In this document: piece after piece, positions 16,305-24,955 of the stretch | Layout of the letters: the number at the start of each line of letters is the position of its first letter | Position numbering within the stretch: position 1 is the first letter of the stretch | From: a virus | Reading direction: 5' to 3' (one strand) | Virus record (IMG/VR): IMGVR_UViG_3300027782_000032 | Coordinates: 62,001-126,000 of that record | Length of the DNA stretch: 64,000 nucleotides | Translations under genes and position numbers: made by a program | Notes under the pieces: model-generated | What the model was told of the DNA's origin: nothing | Databases searched by the model: none | What the model saw: the letters and a program-made list of their open reading frames with translations, nothing else

Positions 16305-17028
16305 CATTTCCTGTAAATGAAATATAGCCACCAGATGGAGTAAAGGTGTACTCGCTAAAGTAGATCTTGTCAGGCGATAGGTAAAAATCAATACGGACAA
16401 ACTCAAAAGGAGCTGATAGCTTTGCTGCAAACTCAAGCATCTTGTCCAAATCAGGCGGCTTCTGAATAAAGATAGATAGTCTATACTTTGGTAAGTTAGG
16501 CGATTCAACCCACTTTAAGCTATAGTTATTTTGCTTATTTCCTAGCTTAACTCCTATGCTAATAGGCTCTCCGTTTACACATCTAATCATATATACTATG
16601 GCGTCGCCTGTCTTATCAAGCAGGCGGTCTTGAATCTTATCTTCTATAAAGAATCTAGGCTCTATGAATGAGTAGTGCTTCTCAATAGAGTATGACTTGT
16701 ACTTCTGATTCCAGTGTGTAAGTTTTTTATTTATTATTCTTAAAATAGACATGCGACTAAAGTCGTTATTCCACTTTGAACCATGAGTTGACTTCAAAAT
16801 ATGATTTGGATTTATATCTTCCTGCTTAAGATCTTTGTAATCAGAAAGCACTCGTACTACCCGTGGTATCTCAAGCTCTGGGCATTGAGCCTTCGCTAGC
16901 TCCTTTGCAACAAGCTTGTCTGCGTACTTTGCATGCTCAGAAGTAAGCTGCTCTCCATATAGCTTTATCTTTTCATAAAATAATAGTGAAGACCAGTTGT
17001 CTGGCTTTATCATTCTATCGATGCTCAT
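16267..17028 (-). CDS. TupA-like ATP-grasp protein (glycan modification)
   Basis: 253 residues from the ATG at 17028. The C-terminal half matches the TupA-like ATP-grasp pattern: PRFFIEDKIQD near 120, then FEFVRIDFYLSPDKIYFSEYTFTP near 208-231 with acidic metal ligands, and SGGYISF. These proteins are found in teichuronic-acid, capsule and LPS clusters, where they add a group to a polysaccharide. It starts two bases after the cupin stop and follows PhoH, so the three genes form an operon. It fits the many glycosyltransferases in the window. Confidence 0.75.
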   Translation of the reverse strand: MSIDRMIKPDNWSSLLFYEKIKLYGEQLTSEHAKYADKLVAKELAKAQCPELEIPRVVRVLSDYKDLKQEDINPNHILKSTHGSKWNNDFSRMSILRIINKKLTHWNQKYKSYSIEKHYSFIEPRFFIEDKIQDRLLDKTGDAIVYMIRCVNGEPISIGVKLGNKQNNYSLKWVESPNLPKYRLSIFIQKPPDLDKMLEFAAKLSAPFEFVRIDFYLSPDKIYFSEYTFTPSGGYISFTGNVNLEKELGDKWL

Positions 17029-17030
17029 AG

Positions 17031-17486
17031 TTAAGCGCCCTTCCACCACTCTGCAATATTTATAACTGAATGGTTTTGAAGTTCAGTGGATACGCGATAG
17101 CTGTCGTAATCAAAGTGCTGTGTAGAAGTCTCAAATATAACAGAGTCCTCTAACGCAAAAAACTGATGAATATGCCCAGGCATGACGTGCCAAGCCTGGC
17201 CTGGGTGTAACAACTTAGAAAGTACAGGCACGTCAGAAGTAGAGCTTTCAGAAGCTAAAGTAGTAGCCTCAGGTCGATCAGAGTAAAGCATCAACACCTT
17301 ACCAGAAACTACGGTAAGGGTTTCTTCTTTAATCTTGTGATAGTGAAAGCTGCAGTACTTAGAGGCACTCACTCTAAGTATTTTTCCACAGTAGGCTTCG
17401 TTGTTTACAATCCAGACCTCGCTTCCCCAGCTCTTGGGAACATAGGTCATGTGTTCAACTAGGCCGCTGAGTCTATTCTCTTTCAT
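17031..17486 (-). CDS. Cupin, sugar-isomerase type
   Basis: 151 residues. Single cupin barrel: H48-Y-H50...EE (FHYHKIKEE) as metal site, VVSGKVLML turn, PGQAWHVMPGHIHQFFAL near 107-124 giving the second metal histidine. This resembles the phosphomannose isomerase C-terminal and D-lyxose isomerase type, so a sugar-phosphate role is likely. ATG overlaps the PhoH stop (ATGA), which implies translational coupling. A second cupin of the same kind lies at 47449-47814. Confidence 0.8.
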   Translation of the reverse strand: MKENRLSGLVEHMTYVPKSWGSEVWIVNNEAYCGKILRVSASKYCSFHYHKIKEETLTVVSGKVLMLYSDRPEATTLASESSTSDVPVLSKLLHPGQAWHVMPGHIHQFFALEDSVIFETSTQHFDYDSYRVSTELQNHSVINIAEWWKGA

Positions 17487-18133
17487 CTCTTAGCCTCTGC
17501 TTTTCTAATAGCCGTCATAATTGATTGAAGAGAAGGATGACGCACAATCATGCTCTCATCAAAACCTACATAACCTACACAGTCTAGATTTTCAAGAGCA
17601 TAAGCGAACTCAGCAAAGCAGTTCCTTATTCTAAGATCGCTCTGCTCAGGATCACCACAAATGATTAGCTTGCCGTTCTTACCTAGCCTAGAAGTGAATA
17701 GCTTGAGCTGCTCCCACGTGCAGTTCTGAGCTTCATCGAGAATGGCAACGCAGTCATCAAAAGTTCTTCCTCTCATAACTGCTAAAGGAATAATCTCCAT
17801 AGACTTCATAACTTCTTTAGGATTGATAGTGGTGATTCTACGTAATACGTCCTCAATAGGAGCAACCCAAGGAGCTAGCTTGTCATTTATGTCGCCAGGC
17901 AAGAATCCCATCTTCTCACCGCACTCAACCATAGGTCTTGAAAGTATCATACGGCGGACCTTACCGCCTAAAAAAGAAGTTAAGGCCATCTTTACTGCTT
18001 GGTGTGTCTTACCTGTCCCTGCAGGCCCTGTTAGGAACAGAATATCTTTTTTTGGAAAAAGCTTTTCTGCTAATTTTTGTGCCTCGTTAATGGGTAAAAG
18101 TACGGGGTTGAGATCCTTAGGCAACTTGGCCAT
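17483..18133 (-). CDS. phoH: PhoH-family P-loop ATPase
   Basis: 216 residues. Complete family motifs: Walker A GPAGTGKT at 36-43, SRPMVECGEKMGFLPGD near 65-81, MRGRTF near 120, Walker B ILDEAQN near 132, then SRLGKNGKLIICGDPEQSD near 150-168. PhoH proteins are widespread in phages and are related to superfamily 1 helicases and some RNases; the precise phage role is unsettled. First gene of a PhoH-cupin-TupA operon. A GGAG lies 6 bases before the ATG, directly downstream of a 7-bp hairpin. Confidence 0.93.
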   Translation of the reverse strand: MAKLPKDLNPVLLPINEAQKLAEKLFPKKDILFLTGPAGTGKTHQAVKMALTSFLGGKVRRMILSRPMVECGEKMGFLPGDINDKLAPWVAPIEDVLRRITTINPKEVMKSMEIIPLAVMRGRTFDDCVAILDEAQNCTWEQLKLFTSRLGKNGKLIICGDPEQSDLRIRNCFAEFAYALENLDCVGYVGFDESMIVRHPSLQSIMTAIRKAEAKR

Positions 18134-18143
18134 TGTTACTCCG

Positions 18144-18161
18144 ACCGGGTATTAACCCGGT
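18144..18161 (-). promoter_or_regulatory. Hairpin ahead of the PhoH ribosome-binding site
   Basis: ACCGGGT / ACCCGGT with a 4-base loop. No U-tract follows, so it is unlikely to be a terminator; it may stabilise or regulate the phoH message. Confidence 0.5.
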
Positions 18162-18186
18162 TATGGGTTACACCGAACTACCAACA

Positions 18187-18202
18187 TTGGAGACGTCTCC
18201 AC
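18187..18202. repeat. Dispersed palindrome, copy 3
   Basis: TTGGAGACGTCTCCAC: perfect 12-bp core, flank differs by one base. Lies in the gap between the stop at 18205 and the phoH start. Confidence 0.9.
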
Positions 18203-18204
18203 TA

Positions 18205-19113
18205 CTACCTATTCTTCTTAAGCTTGGATACCCCAGGTCTTGCAGCCTTAGACTTTTTCTTATTATTAGCTAAAGGTTTTGTTACTTTAGATACTGAAGC
18301 CTTTTGTTTATCAACTATGTTAGATAAAACTTTACCTGCAGCGCCTGCTGCGGCGTATGCTTCTATTGTTTTGCGGTCCAAAGAGCTATCTTTAGAGTTA
18401 AGCTTTGCAAGTACGTCTGCTTTAATTATTTGCGATTCAGTACTAGGTCTAAGTCCAAAAGCAACTATTTGATCTGAGTTGGAAGCAGTTTTGTTGCTTT
18501 GGGCAGATACAATCTTACTTACTAGTCCTTCTGCCGCTCTAACAGGGGCTAAAAACTTGTCCTTATCCGCACCTTTGTAAGCAACAGCAAGCATGTTTAT
18601 ACGATTTATTGCATTATTGCCTTCCGAATCGAGTCCACCTGTTGTGGCACGAGCCAAGGATTTTGAGTATGTTGCAATAAGCTGAGGCATCTCGTTCTGG
18701 TAGTTTCTGTCTCTAGTAGCTCGGTACTCGGCTTCAGCCTTTTGTGTTAGCATATCAAACTCCTTTTTTTGAGCAGCTATCCTTGCTGCTTCTGCTGGAG
18801 TAGGGCCGCCTCCGAATCCGAATGTGCGTCCTGGTGGAATACCGCCATTTCTAATCATAGCATCATTATACTCTGCTGCGCTTCGCTCCTGCTGACGTAA
18901 TCTATCAGCTTGCTCTACCTCAGCCATGTGCTTACCGTATGGAATGTCGTTTGCTCTCTTAAGCTTTTCATTGTCAGAAGCAACTGCTGCTGCAGATCTT
19001 GCAGCAAAATCACGATCCCACTGCCGCGAGTTCCTTTCTCTAAGCGCTTGGTCTTGGTACTCCATATATTGCTTCTGCTCAGCCGCAGTTGTCGGCGTAG
19101 GCCATCCTGCCAT
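18205..19113 (-). CDS. Ala/Lys/Arg-rich helical protein with KLKKNR tail
   Basis: 302 residues, no family recognised. Mostly helical and charged (ERNSRQWDRDFAARSAAA, EAARIAAQKKEFDMLTQKAEAEY), with a Lys/Ala-rich basic C-terminus ending GVSKLKKNR. The tail is shared with six other genes up to 24932. AGGAGG precedes the ATG. Composition suggests a DNA-associated or internal virion protein (inference). Confidence 0.7.
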   Translation of the reverse strand: MAGWPTPTTAAEQKQYMEYQDQALRERNSRQWDRDFAARSAAAVASDNEKLKRANDIPYGKHMAEVEQADRLRQQERSAAEYNDAMIRNGGIPPGRTFGFGGGPTPAEAARIAAQKKEFDMLTQKAEAEYRATRDRNYQNEMPQLIATYSKSLARATTGGLDSEGNNAINRINMLAVAYKGADKDKFLAPVRAAEGLVSKIVSAQSNKTASNSDQIVAFGLRPSTESQIIKADVLAKLNSKDSSLDRKTIEAYAAAGAAGKVLSNIVDKQKASVSKVTKPLANNKKKSKAARPGVSKLKKNR

Positions 19114-19161
19114 AGTAACCTCCTTACTTTTATCTAGTCACCTAAAACTTAGTAAAGTAAT

Positions 19162-19944
19162 TTACCTTCTTCTATTTTGCTTTTTAATCTTGGCTATGCC
19201 CTTAGCAAAAGCCTTCTTAGCCTTTTCCTTTGCCTTTAGCTTGGCTGGTGGCTTCTTTACTTTTTCTGCAGCGGTCTTCTTATTAGTTAAAGCGTCAGCA
19301 AGCTTTTTTGAAGCTTCATCAGCTGCCTTTTTATTAACGGCTATTATGTCTGCTTTATTTTTATCGGTCTGAATACCTCTGTAGCTTCTACACTGTGCAG
19401 ATTGAAAGATAGCAGTGTTGACTAAGTTAGGTGAGTCGCACTTACCAGTGGCAACAGCGTTTGCTATGAGGTTAGGTAAAGAATTAGCAGCAGCCTTCTG
19501 TACTTCAGCCGCCGCTGCAGCGGCGGCGGCGTCTGCTGCTTCTTTAAGCTTTTGGTTGCGCGGTTTGTTCCTTTCAAAATTAGCAGCTATTTTATCGGCT
19601 ACTGATTTGTCATAAGCCAGCCTGTCGGCAACAGTGGCCTTAGCAATAGCCTCTCTAGCAATGCCTTCTGTGTCACCGCAATAGCCGCCGTTCTTTTGGC
19701 ATGATTCTACTGCAAGACCACCAAGCCTTGGATCAAAAACAGGAGGAGTGTATGGGACAATAGCTCCGATGCCAGGATTGGTGGAGTTAGCGCTAGGCTG
19801 CCTATTAATGGCTCCAGACAATTGAGTAACTGCTTCCCTTGCGTCTGAAGCAGCTCGAGATGCGTCTTCGTTAGCCTTCATGTTAGCTTGTACAGCTTGT
19901 TGTTGTTGCCAGTAAGGTAAATTTCGATTCAACATAAATGCCAT
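19162..19944 (-). CDS. Ala-rich protein with histone-like basic tail
   Basis: 260 residues, no family recognised. Has a poly-Ala run (ADAAAAAAAAEVQKAAA near 145-160), scattered Cys (CQKNGGYC near 82, C168, C183), and a final 45 residues rich in Lys, Ala and Pro (KKPPAKLKAKEKAKKAF) ending KIKKQNRRR, like histone H1 or bacterial H1-like tails. Part of the seven-gene tail family. AAGGAG lies upstream of the ATG. Confidence 0.7.
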   Translation of the reverse strand: MAFMLNRNLPYWQQQQAVQANMKANEDASRAASDAREAVTQLSGAINRQPSANSTNPGIGAIVPYTPPVFDPRLGGLAVESCQKNGGYCGDTEGIAREAIAKATVADRLAYDKSVADKIAANFERNKPRNQKLKEAADAAAAAAAAEVQKAAANSLPNLIANAVATGKCDSPNLVNTAIFQSAQCRSYRGIQTDKNKADIIAVNKKAADEASKKLADALTNKKTAAEKVKKPPAKLKAKEKAKKAFAKGIAKIKKQNRRR

Positions 19945-19954
19945 TTTATTCTCC

Positions 19955-20845
19955 TTATTTTCTTTTCTTGGGTTTAGCTAACACCTTGTTCTTTGATTTT
20001 GCTTTAGACTTAGCTATAGCAGCTTCAACTGTATCCAAAAGCTTTTTAGTTTGAGCTTTATTTAAGTTAGCCTTCTTAGCAGCGCTTCTAGCGTCCTCTC
20101 TAAAAGCAGTAGCTCCAGCTACATTAGCTGCTGCGCTAGTACCTGCTACAAAGTTAGCAGAGGCTACAAACTTACCTATGTCAAATGGATCAGGCCGTGG
20201 CTCTTTAGGCGGCACTACGTTAGGCTTGCTATTGCATCTACAATGCCTAGTTGGCTTAGGATTAGCTGTAGGTAAAGGATTAGCTGTAGGTAAGGGATTA
20301 GCAGTAGGTAGGGGAGCTACTTGAGGCTGCTCTATTTCATACTGTGTAAACTGATCTGTACCTTGTACAGGTTGCTTTATAGCAGGCTGTCCTACTACTG
20401 GCTGAATAGCAGTTGGTGCAGGGCTGCCAGGGTCAGAACTGGTAAACGCATGAACCCACCAATCTGTTCCAGCTCCATAATCGCCTACGTTGTAACCTCT
20501 AGCGTTTTCTATAGAGGCTCCACCGCTAGACCTAACAGCAGAGTAAGGAGGCTTAGAGCCCATGGCATAATTAGGCATATTAGTAAGGGCAGCAGGAGGT
20601 ACAGCGAATGGCTGATTGATTGAGCCATCTCCCCACTTAGCTGTGGATCCGCCTGTTACAACTAAACCTTTAGAGGTTACAGCCTCTACACGGTAAACGC
20701 CGTCTAGGCTTTCATTCCAACCTGATATACCTGCTCTTTCAAATTGTCCAAGAGATATAACATCTCCTTGTTTAAATGGAACTCCGTTAGAACCTGTTGT
20801 AGTACCACTGCCTTTATTTGAAAATGTAATAATATTATATGACAT
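19955..20845 (-). CDS. Virion-type protein with Pro repeat and basic tail
   Basis: 296 residues, no family recognised. The N-terminal 70 residues look beta-rich (GDVISLGQFERAGISGWNES, DGVYRVEAVTSKGLVVTGG), like a small SH3- or carbohydrate-type fold. A Pro-rich linker holds three copies of PLPTAN, encoded by an 18-bp tandem repeat. A short Cys motif CRC (TRHCRCNSK) follows, then an Ala/Lys-rich helical part ending LAKPKKRK, a divergent version of the common tail. Confidence 0.7.
   Translation of the reverse strand: MSYNIITFSNKGSGTTTGSNGVPFKQGDVISLGQFERAGISGWNESLDGVYRVEAVTSKGLVVTGGSTAKWGDGSINQPFAVPPAALTNMPNYAMGSKPPYSAVRSSGGASIENARGYNVGDYGAGTDWWVHAFTSSDPGSPAPTAIQPVVGQPAIKQPVQGTDQFTQYEIEQPQVAPLPTANPLPTANPLPTANPKPTRHCRCNSKPNVVPPKEPRPDPFDIGKFVASANFVAGTSAAANVAGATAFREDARSAAKKANLNKAQTKKLLDTVEAAIAKSKAKSKNKVLAKPKKRK
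20259..20312 (-). repeat. 18-bp tandem repeat, three units
   Basis: Three units of GGATTAGCTGTAGGTAAR on the plus strand, with small differences in the third, encode (PLPTAN)3 in the gene at 19955-20845. Confidence 0.9.
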
Positions 20846-20856
20846 AGTCTTATCTC

Positions 20857-21753
20857 CTATCGGTTTTTCTTTTTAAGTTTAGAAACAGGAGCAGGCTTTT
20901 TATTTACTGGAGGCTTAGGGGCAGCCAATGCATTAGACTTAGCTGGCTGAGCATTCTTAATAGCCTTAGAAACTTTTGACTTAGCTTTTTTTGAACCTTT
21001 ATTAACTATAGGAACAAAGCTAGCGGTGTCTCCTTCTTCAAGGCTTTGAAGGTCCTCTGCCTCTACAGTTGGAATCGGCGCAGGATTAAATCCCAAGGTT
21101 TTATTTTTTTTAGCTGAACCCACACGGTTTAAAGAAGCTGAAGCTTTTGAGCCGCCTTGGTATGCAGCTTCAGCAGCTGGGTGCATGCCAGGAGCTTTAT
21201 AATCAGGCTCAACCTTGAAACCTAAATTCTTAATCTTTATCTCTAATCCAGCTATTCCTCCAGCTAGGTTGCTAGACTGTTGTCGAACAGCGGACCTAGC
21301 TGCCAGTAGTTTTCTTAAGTTTTCGGCTATGTACGCTTTAGCCTGTTCTTGTGGAGTTGTACCTTTTACTCTAGCCTCGTCTATGGTAGTTACACTGTTG
21401 CCGTAGTCTCCGTCCTGTCCTACGGTAAACGTCTCAGTAATTTCTTGTTTGGTCAGTCGGTCCACTCCAAGGACGTCGTAAGAGTCTTTAATTTGCACTG
21501 GTATGCCAGCCTCTAGTAGTCTATAAAGCCGGTCTAGCCTATCAAGCGCAGGCCTGAATCGGCTCATCTTTTGACGCGCAACAGCCAACTGACTGTTTAA
21601 GTCTGAAACTTGATTAATGGCCGTAGGTGAGGATCTGTTTAGCCCCTGCCTTAGCCTAAGCACGTATAGAGCCTGTGAAGCTTCATTAATAGCATCTTGA
21701 TCTCTTGCGTATGGGTCATTTACGATAGCTTGTAGCCTCATTTCTTCGTCCAT
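20857..21753 (-). CDS. Helical protein with VSKLKKKNR tail
   Basis: 298 residues, no family recognised. Coiled-coil-like heptads occur near 45-80 (VSDLNSQLAVARQKM, LDRLDRLYRLLEAG) and 140-180. A Lys/Ala/Pro-rich end closes with APVSKLKKKNR. At DNA level the last 25 bases match three other genes of the block and the stop codon TAG is fused to the next gene's ribosome site (TAGGAGA). Possibly an internal virion or DNA-binding protein. Confidence 0.7.
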   Translation of the reverse strand: MDEEMRLQAIVNDPYARDQDAINEASQALYVLRLRQGLNRSSPTAINQVSDLNSQLAVARQKMSRFRPALDRLDRLYRLLEAGIPVQIKDSYDVLGVDRLTKQEITETFTVGQDGDYGNSVTTIDEARVKGTTPQEQAKAYIAENLRKLLAARSAVRQQSSNLAGGIAGLEIKIKNLGFKVEPDYKAPGMHPAAEAAYQGGSKASASLNRVGSAKKNKTLGFNPAPIPTVEAEDLQSLEEGDTASFVPIVNKGSKKAKSKVSKAIKNAQPAKSNALAAPKPPVNKKPAPVSKLKKKNR

Positions 21754-21764
21754 ATTATTATCTC

Positions 21765-22706
21765 CTATCGGTTTTTCTTTTTAAGTTTAGAAACAGGAGG
21801 CCTAGCTACTTTTTTATTTTTCTTTTTTGATACTACAGGAGTTTTACCAGCTGGTCCCCTTGCTGAGCCTGATTGAGAGACTACAGCGTTAGCTAGTGCA
21901 TCGTATACTGGGAAAGCCTCTTTACGCTGGGCCGTAATAATAGGCTTAGCGACTGCGTCTATCGCTGCGGCTTGATTGTCTCTATTGGTCTGATCGTCAA
22001 GCTTGGCGTTGTTAGCTAAAGCCCTACGTGCTATCGCCGCCGCTCGCATATCTGCAGGTTCATACGACACAGTCCTAGTATCTTTACCTACTTGCGCTAA
22101 GTTAGCAGCTGCCTGCGCAGCAAAACCTTCAGAAGAACCAAGAGTTGAAGGACCGCTGTAATAATTAGTAAGCTGGACTTCGGCACTTGAGTTCCACGTA
22201 GTTTCAAGAGGATGAAGAAGGCCCTTTTTAATCATGTCCCTTCGTATTGCTTCTTTCATCTCTGGAGTGGCTGTACTAACTATTTCTGCAGCGTAAGCTG
22301 CAGCAGGTTTTGCAGCAATTTGATTTGCATTATTAATTAAAGCTTTAGCTTTATTGTCTCTATACCGTTGAGCTACTACAGCATTTGAATTACCCCTTTC
22401 ATAAAGTTTTATAGCATCCCTTTGAGCTCCTGTGCATTTAGTAACACCAATAGGCGCATTGAGGTTGGTATCACAACTAAACCCAAGCTGACGAGTTCTT
22501 ACATCTAGGAAATAATTAGAGTTTAAAGGGCCACTATATCGCAGCCTAGTTTCAGCAGCACTAACAGCATTAGCGTTTGCTATAGCCAGCTCAAATGGAG
22601 TTAGCCCTCTACCTGTAAAACCATTGGCCGGTTTAGAGTTAGCGTAGCGTAGTCGTTGTTCTTCTGCTGTTCCAAATATCCGCTCTCCAAGTGTAGGCTC
22701 AGCCAT
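21765..22706 (-). CDS. Ala-rich protein with VSKLKKKNR tail
   Basis: 313 residues, no family recognised. Central part is Ala/Asn-rich helical sequence; two cysteines (FSCDTN, VTKCTG) near 75-90 could form a disulfide. Ends PPVSKLKKKNR after a KTPVVSKKKNKKVA stretch. The stop codon overlaps the ribosome-binding site of the next gene, TAGGAGATAATAATG, so the two genes are translationally linked. Confidence 0.7.
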   Translation of the reverse strand: MAEPTLGERIFGTAEEQRLRYANSKPANGFTGRGLTPFELAIANANAVSAAETRLRYSGPLNSNYFLDVRTRQLGFSCDTNLNAPIGVTKCTGAQRDAIKLYERGNSNAVVAQRYRDNKAKALINNANQIAAKPAAAYAAEIVSTATPEMKEAIRRDMIKKGLLHPLETTWNSSAEVQLTNYYSGPSTLGSSEGFAAQAAANLAQVGKDTRTVSYEPADMRAAAIARRALANNAKLDDQTNRDNQAAAIDAVAKPIITAQRKEAFPVYDALANAVVSQSGSARGPAGKTPVVSKKKNKKVARPPVSKLKKKNR

Positions 22707-22707
22707 G

Positions 22708-23292
22708 TTATCCTCCTACTTTTGTTGGTTTGTCTTCAAATAGGATCATAGAGATAGACTCTACAAACGCCTCTGTAACGGGCCTCTCATTCTTCCATAT
22801 CGCTAAGCCAAACCGCCTGTAAGGTCTTCCAGTCTTATCCTTATCATGCCACCTGTCTTCAAAGTCTTTCCAAGGTATATAGCCCCTAGCGTCATCTAAG
22901 GCTGGGTCTTCGAAGTAAACGTTATTAGCGTCGTAGTCTATTGCTATAACGTAGTGGCCGCTGTCTCCAGCTAGCTCAGCAGGCGTAGAAGCCCAAGCCT
23001 GCACAGCTATGATTACTGGATGGCCTTCTTCTAAATAATACTTAAGTTCTTGGTTGGTCATTCGCTCGTGCCATACCGTGCTGTAACCTCTTGCCTTGGC
23101 AGCCTTGCTAAGGGCCATAGGAGTGGTTCCGTCAACAGGATCGGACTTAAGCTCTGCAGCTAAAATAGACTCCTCGATGAACTCGCCCCAGTAGCCAAAG
23201 ATAGCGCTAAGGGCCGCGGGTCCGCACGTATAACAGGACTTCTGACGAGCGTCAGGTAAAGGTATTCGATTTCCTCGCAGGGTCCTGTCCAT
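22708..23292 (-). CDS. C39-like papain-fold cysteine peptidase
   Basis: 194 residues. Matches the C39/peptidase_C39-like pattern: Q17 as oxyanion residue, CGPAAL with catalytic C23, SGHYVIAIDYD near 116 with the catalytic His, and VYFEDPALDD near 130 with the Asp. No transporter domain is attached. It lies inside the block of tail-sharing proteins, so it may process one or more of them or act in lysis; both are inference. Only one base separates its stop from the start of the gene downstream. Confidence 0.8.
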   Translation of the reverse strand: MDRTLRGNRIPLPDARQKSCYTCGPAALSAIFGYWGEFIEESILAAELKSDPVDGTTPMALSKAAKARGYSTVWHERMTNQELKYYLEEGHPVIIAVQAWASTPAELAGDSGHYVIAIDYDANNVYFEDPALDDARGYIPWKDFEDRWHDKDKTGRPYRRFGLAIWKNERPVTEAFVESISMILFEDKPTKVGG

Positions 23293-23408
23293 GTATGGCT
23301 CCTTGCGTGAGGGGTTAAGATGTAAAGCAGCTAAATGCCACTAATATATAATAACCCAGCTATCTCACGGTAGGAACCTATAAAAACTAATTAAACGTAA
23401 GTCCTTAT

Positions 23409-23654
23409 CTAGTCTTGCTTTAAAAGCATATTAAGGAACTGCTTGTTAGCAGATACAACTGGTTCAGGCCTGCCTAGGGTGGCATTACCTTGACCTCTTA
23501 CATCAGCGTTACGCCAAGTCCAGCACTCGCCTGTGTCATCTTGAAACACAACCCACATAAGATCGTGATCTTGGCTGTAGTCTATTATGACATGAGCCAT
23601 GCCCTTGCCTTTGATGGTTATAACTGGAATAGGAGGATCTAGCTGCAGCATCAT
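23409..23654 (-). CDS. Small hypothetical protein (81 aa)
   Basis: 81 residues from the ATG at 23654 (a second ATG follows directly); AAGGAG sits six bases upstream and an upstream GTG inside the palindrome is less likely. Beta-rich with PPIPVITIKGKGMAHVIIDYS and a Trp-containing part (GECWTWRNADVRGQGN), reminiscent of small phage decorative proteins. No family recognised. The palindrome lies just ahead of the ribosome-binding site. Confidence 0.65.
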   Translation of the reverse strand: MMLQLDPPIPVITIKGKGMAHVIIDYSQDHDLMWVVFQDDTGECWTWRNADVRGQGNATLGRPEPVVSANKQFLNMLLKQD

Positions 23655-23665
23655 AACTAACTCCT

Positions 23666-23681
23666 TTGGAGACGTCTCCAC
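23666..23681. repeat. Dispersed palindrome, copy 4
   Basis: TTGGAGACGTCTCCAC with perfect 12-bp core, between the stop of 23681-24292 (which it overlaps) and the ribosome site of 23409-23654. Confidence 0.9.
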
Positions 23682-24292
23682 TATCTGTTTTTCTTTTTAA
23701 GTTTTGCCACTGAACCTCTTTTACCAGTAGATTTTTTCTTAAGGCTAGATGGCTTGGTTCCAGCAGCTGGGGTGGAGGCTGGAGTGGAAGCTGAGCTACT
23801 TCCCCTTTGTACAGTAAAAGAAGCCTCAAGCTTTTGCCTTAAGTTTTTAAGACGTCCAACGTCTGCAGTGAGCTTTGACTTTATACCATCATACCCAGCT
23901 GGCATGGGGTAGCTCCTTTTATAATCACTAATAAATTGATTAAGCTCCTTAAACATGGCTTCACTTTTAATTTTACCAAAGTTAATTGTGCTAGTGGGCA
24001 AGCGACCACCATTTTTAAGGGCTGCCGCCTTCTGTTCTATGGTCACAGGAGGAGCATAGCCAAACTTGAGAGCTTCTAATCTAGATATAGTGTGCAATCT
24101 TGACTCATAGTCATAAACTATAGCATTGCCTGCTTTTATACTGCTAACTAGAGCTTGACCCTCAACAACGTGTGCAGGCGCTGCACCCTTAATTGCATGA
24201 CTAAACTCAAGAAGAAGACCGGCTATAGCTCTCGTTTCGTTTTCAGCAGCACTACTACCGCCGCCTGATGCCATTTGCATAAAATTAGTCAT
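23681..24292 (-). CDS. Helical protein with VAKLKKKNR tail
   Basis: 203 residues, no family recognised. N-terminal 150 residues are mixed helix with few features (LLLEFSHAIKGAAPAHVVEG; LGRLKNLRQKLEAS-like heptads near 150). A low-complexity Ser/Thr/Ala/Pro linker leads to the tail GKRGSVAKLKKKNR. Stop codon TAG is joined to the palindrome. Member of the seven-gene tail family. Confidence 0.7.
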   Translation of the reverse strand: MTNFMQMASGGGSSAAENETRAIAGLLLEFSHAIKGAAPAHVVEGQALVSSIKAGNAIVYDYESRLHTISRLEALKFGYAPPVTIEQKAAALKNGGRLPTSTINFGKIKSEAMFKELNQFISDYKRSYPMPAGYDGIKSKLTADVGRLKNLRQKLEASFTVQRGSSSASTPASTPAAGTKPSSLKKKSTGKRGSVAKLKKKNR

Positions 24293-24305
24293 AGTATAGT
24301 CTCCA

Positions 24306-24932
24306 CTATCGGTTTTTCTTTTTAAGTTTAGCTGCAGCTTTTGCTTTAGCTTTAGCCTTTGCTTTTAACTTAGCAGGCTTCTTTCCACTGGCTTTGGATG
24401 TGCCTAGCTCCCTTGCAACTTCATCGAAAGTAACATTAGATCTTGCAGTACCGAAGTTATCGGTGGCAATACGCTTTTTTTCTAATTCAAGACAGGTCTT
24501 ATCAACTGATCTATTTTGTGCATCACGAGCACCTGCGCTGCAAGCCCTACTGTAAGCATCACTAAGGGATTTATCAGCATCTCTACGGCGCGCTAGTATA
24601 GCTTGCTCTGCAGCTAATTCAGCTGCTTTCTTATCTTTATCTGCTTTAGCCTTAGCCGTATCCTTCAGGTACTTTTGAAGTTCGGCGTTGTTTTCTGCTT
24701 TAGCTTTGACGTTACGGTTGTAATCTTGGCAGTCGGTTACTGTTGTGTTTCCAAGACATCTTGAATAACCGAGGCGCTCCCTTTTCTTGTCATCGGTACC
24801 GCATATATCAACAAGTCCAGCAATCTGACCCGTACCCTTACCCTCTATGCATGGCCTAGATGTAATAAGGTTAAGCATCTGTGATCGTTCCCATAGCTGT
24901 TGCGCTCTTGGGTCATTACTAAATACTGCCAT
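24306..24932 (-). CDS. Lys/Ala-rich protein with H1-like AAKLKKKNR tail
   Basis: 208 residues. Contains six or more Cys in the first 150 residues (RPCIEG, DICGTD, SRCLGN, TDCQDY, RACSAG, KTCLEL), long charged helices (KDTAKAKADKDKKAAEL), and a (KAKA)n tail ending AAKLKKKNR. The tail strongly resembles histone H1 or Hc1-like DNA-condensing tails. First gene of the tail family in transcription order after the gene at 24956. Likely to bind DNA inside the particle or the infected cell (inference). Confidence 0.72.
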   Translation of the reverse strand: MAVFSNDPRAQQLWERSQMLNLITSRPCIEGKGTGQIAGLVDICGTDDKKRERLGYSRCLGNTTVTDCQDYNRNVKAKAENNAELQKYLKDTAKAKADKDKKAAELAAEQAILARRRDADKSLSDAYSRACSAGARDAQNRSVDKTCLELEKKRIATDNFGTARSNVTFDEVARELGTSKASGKKPAKLKAKAKAKAKAAAKLKKKNR

Positions 24933-24955
24933 AGTGTGTTCTCCTATGCGTTAAG

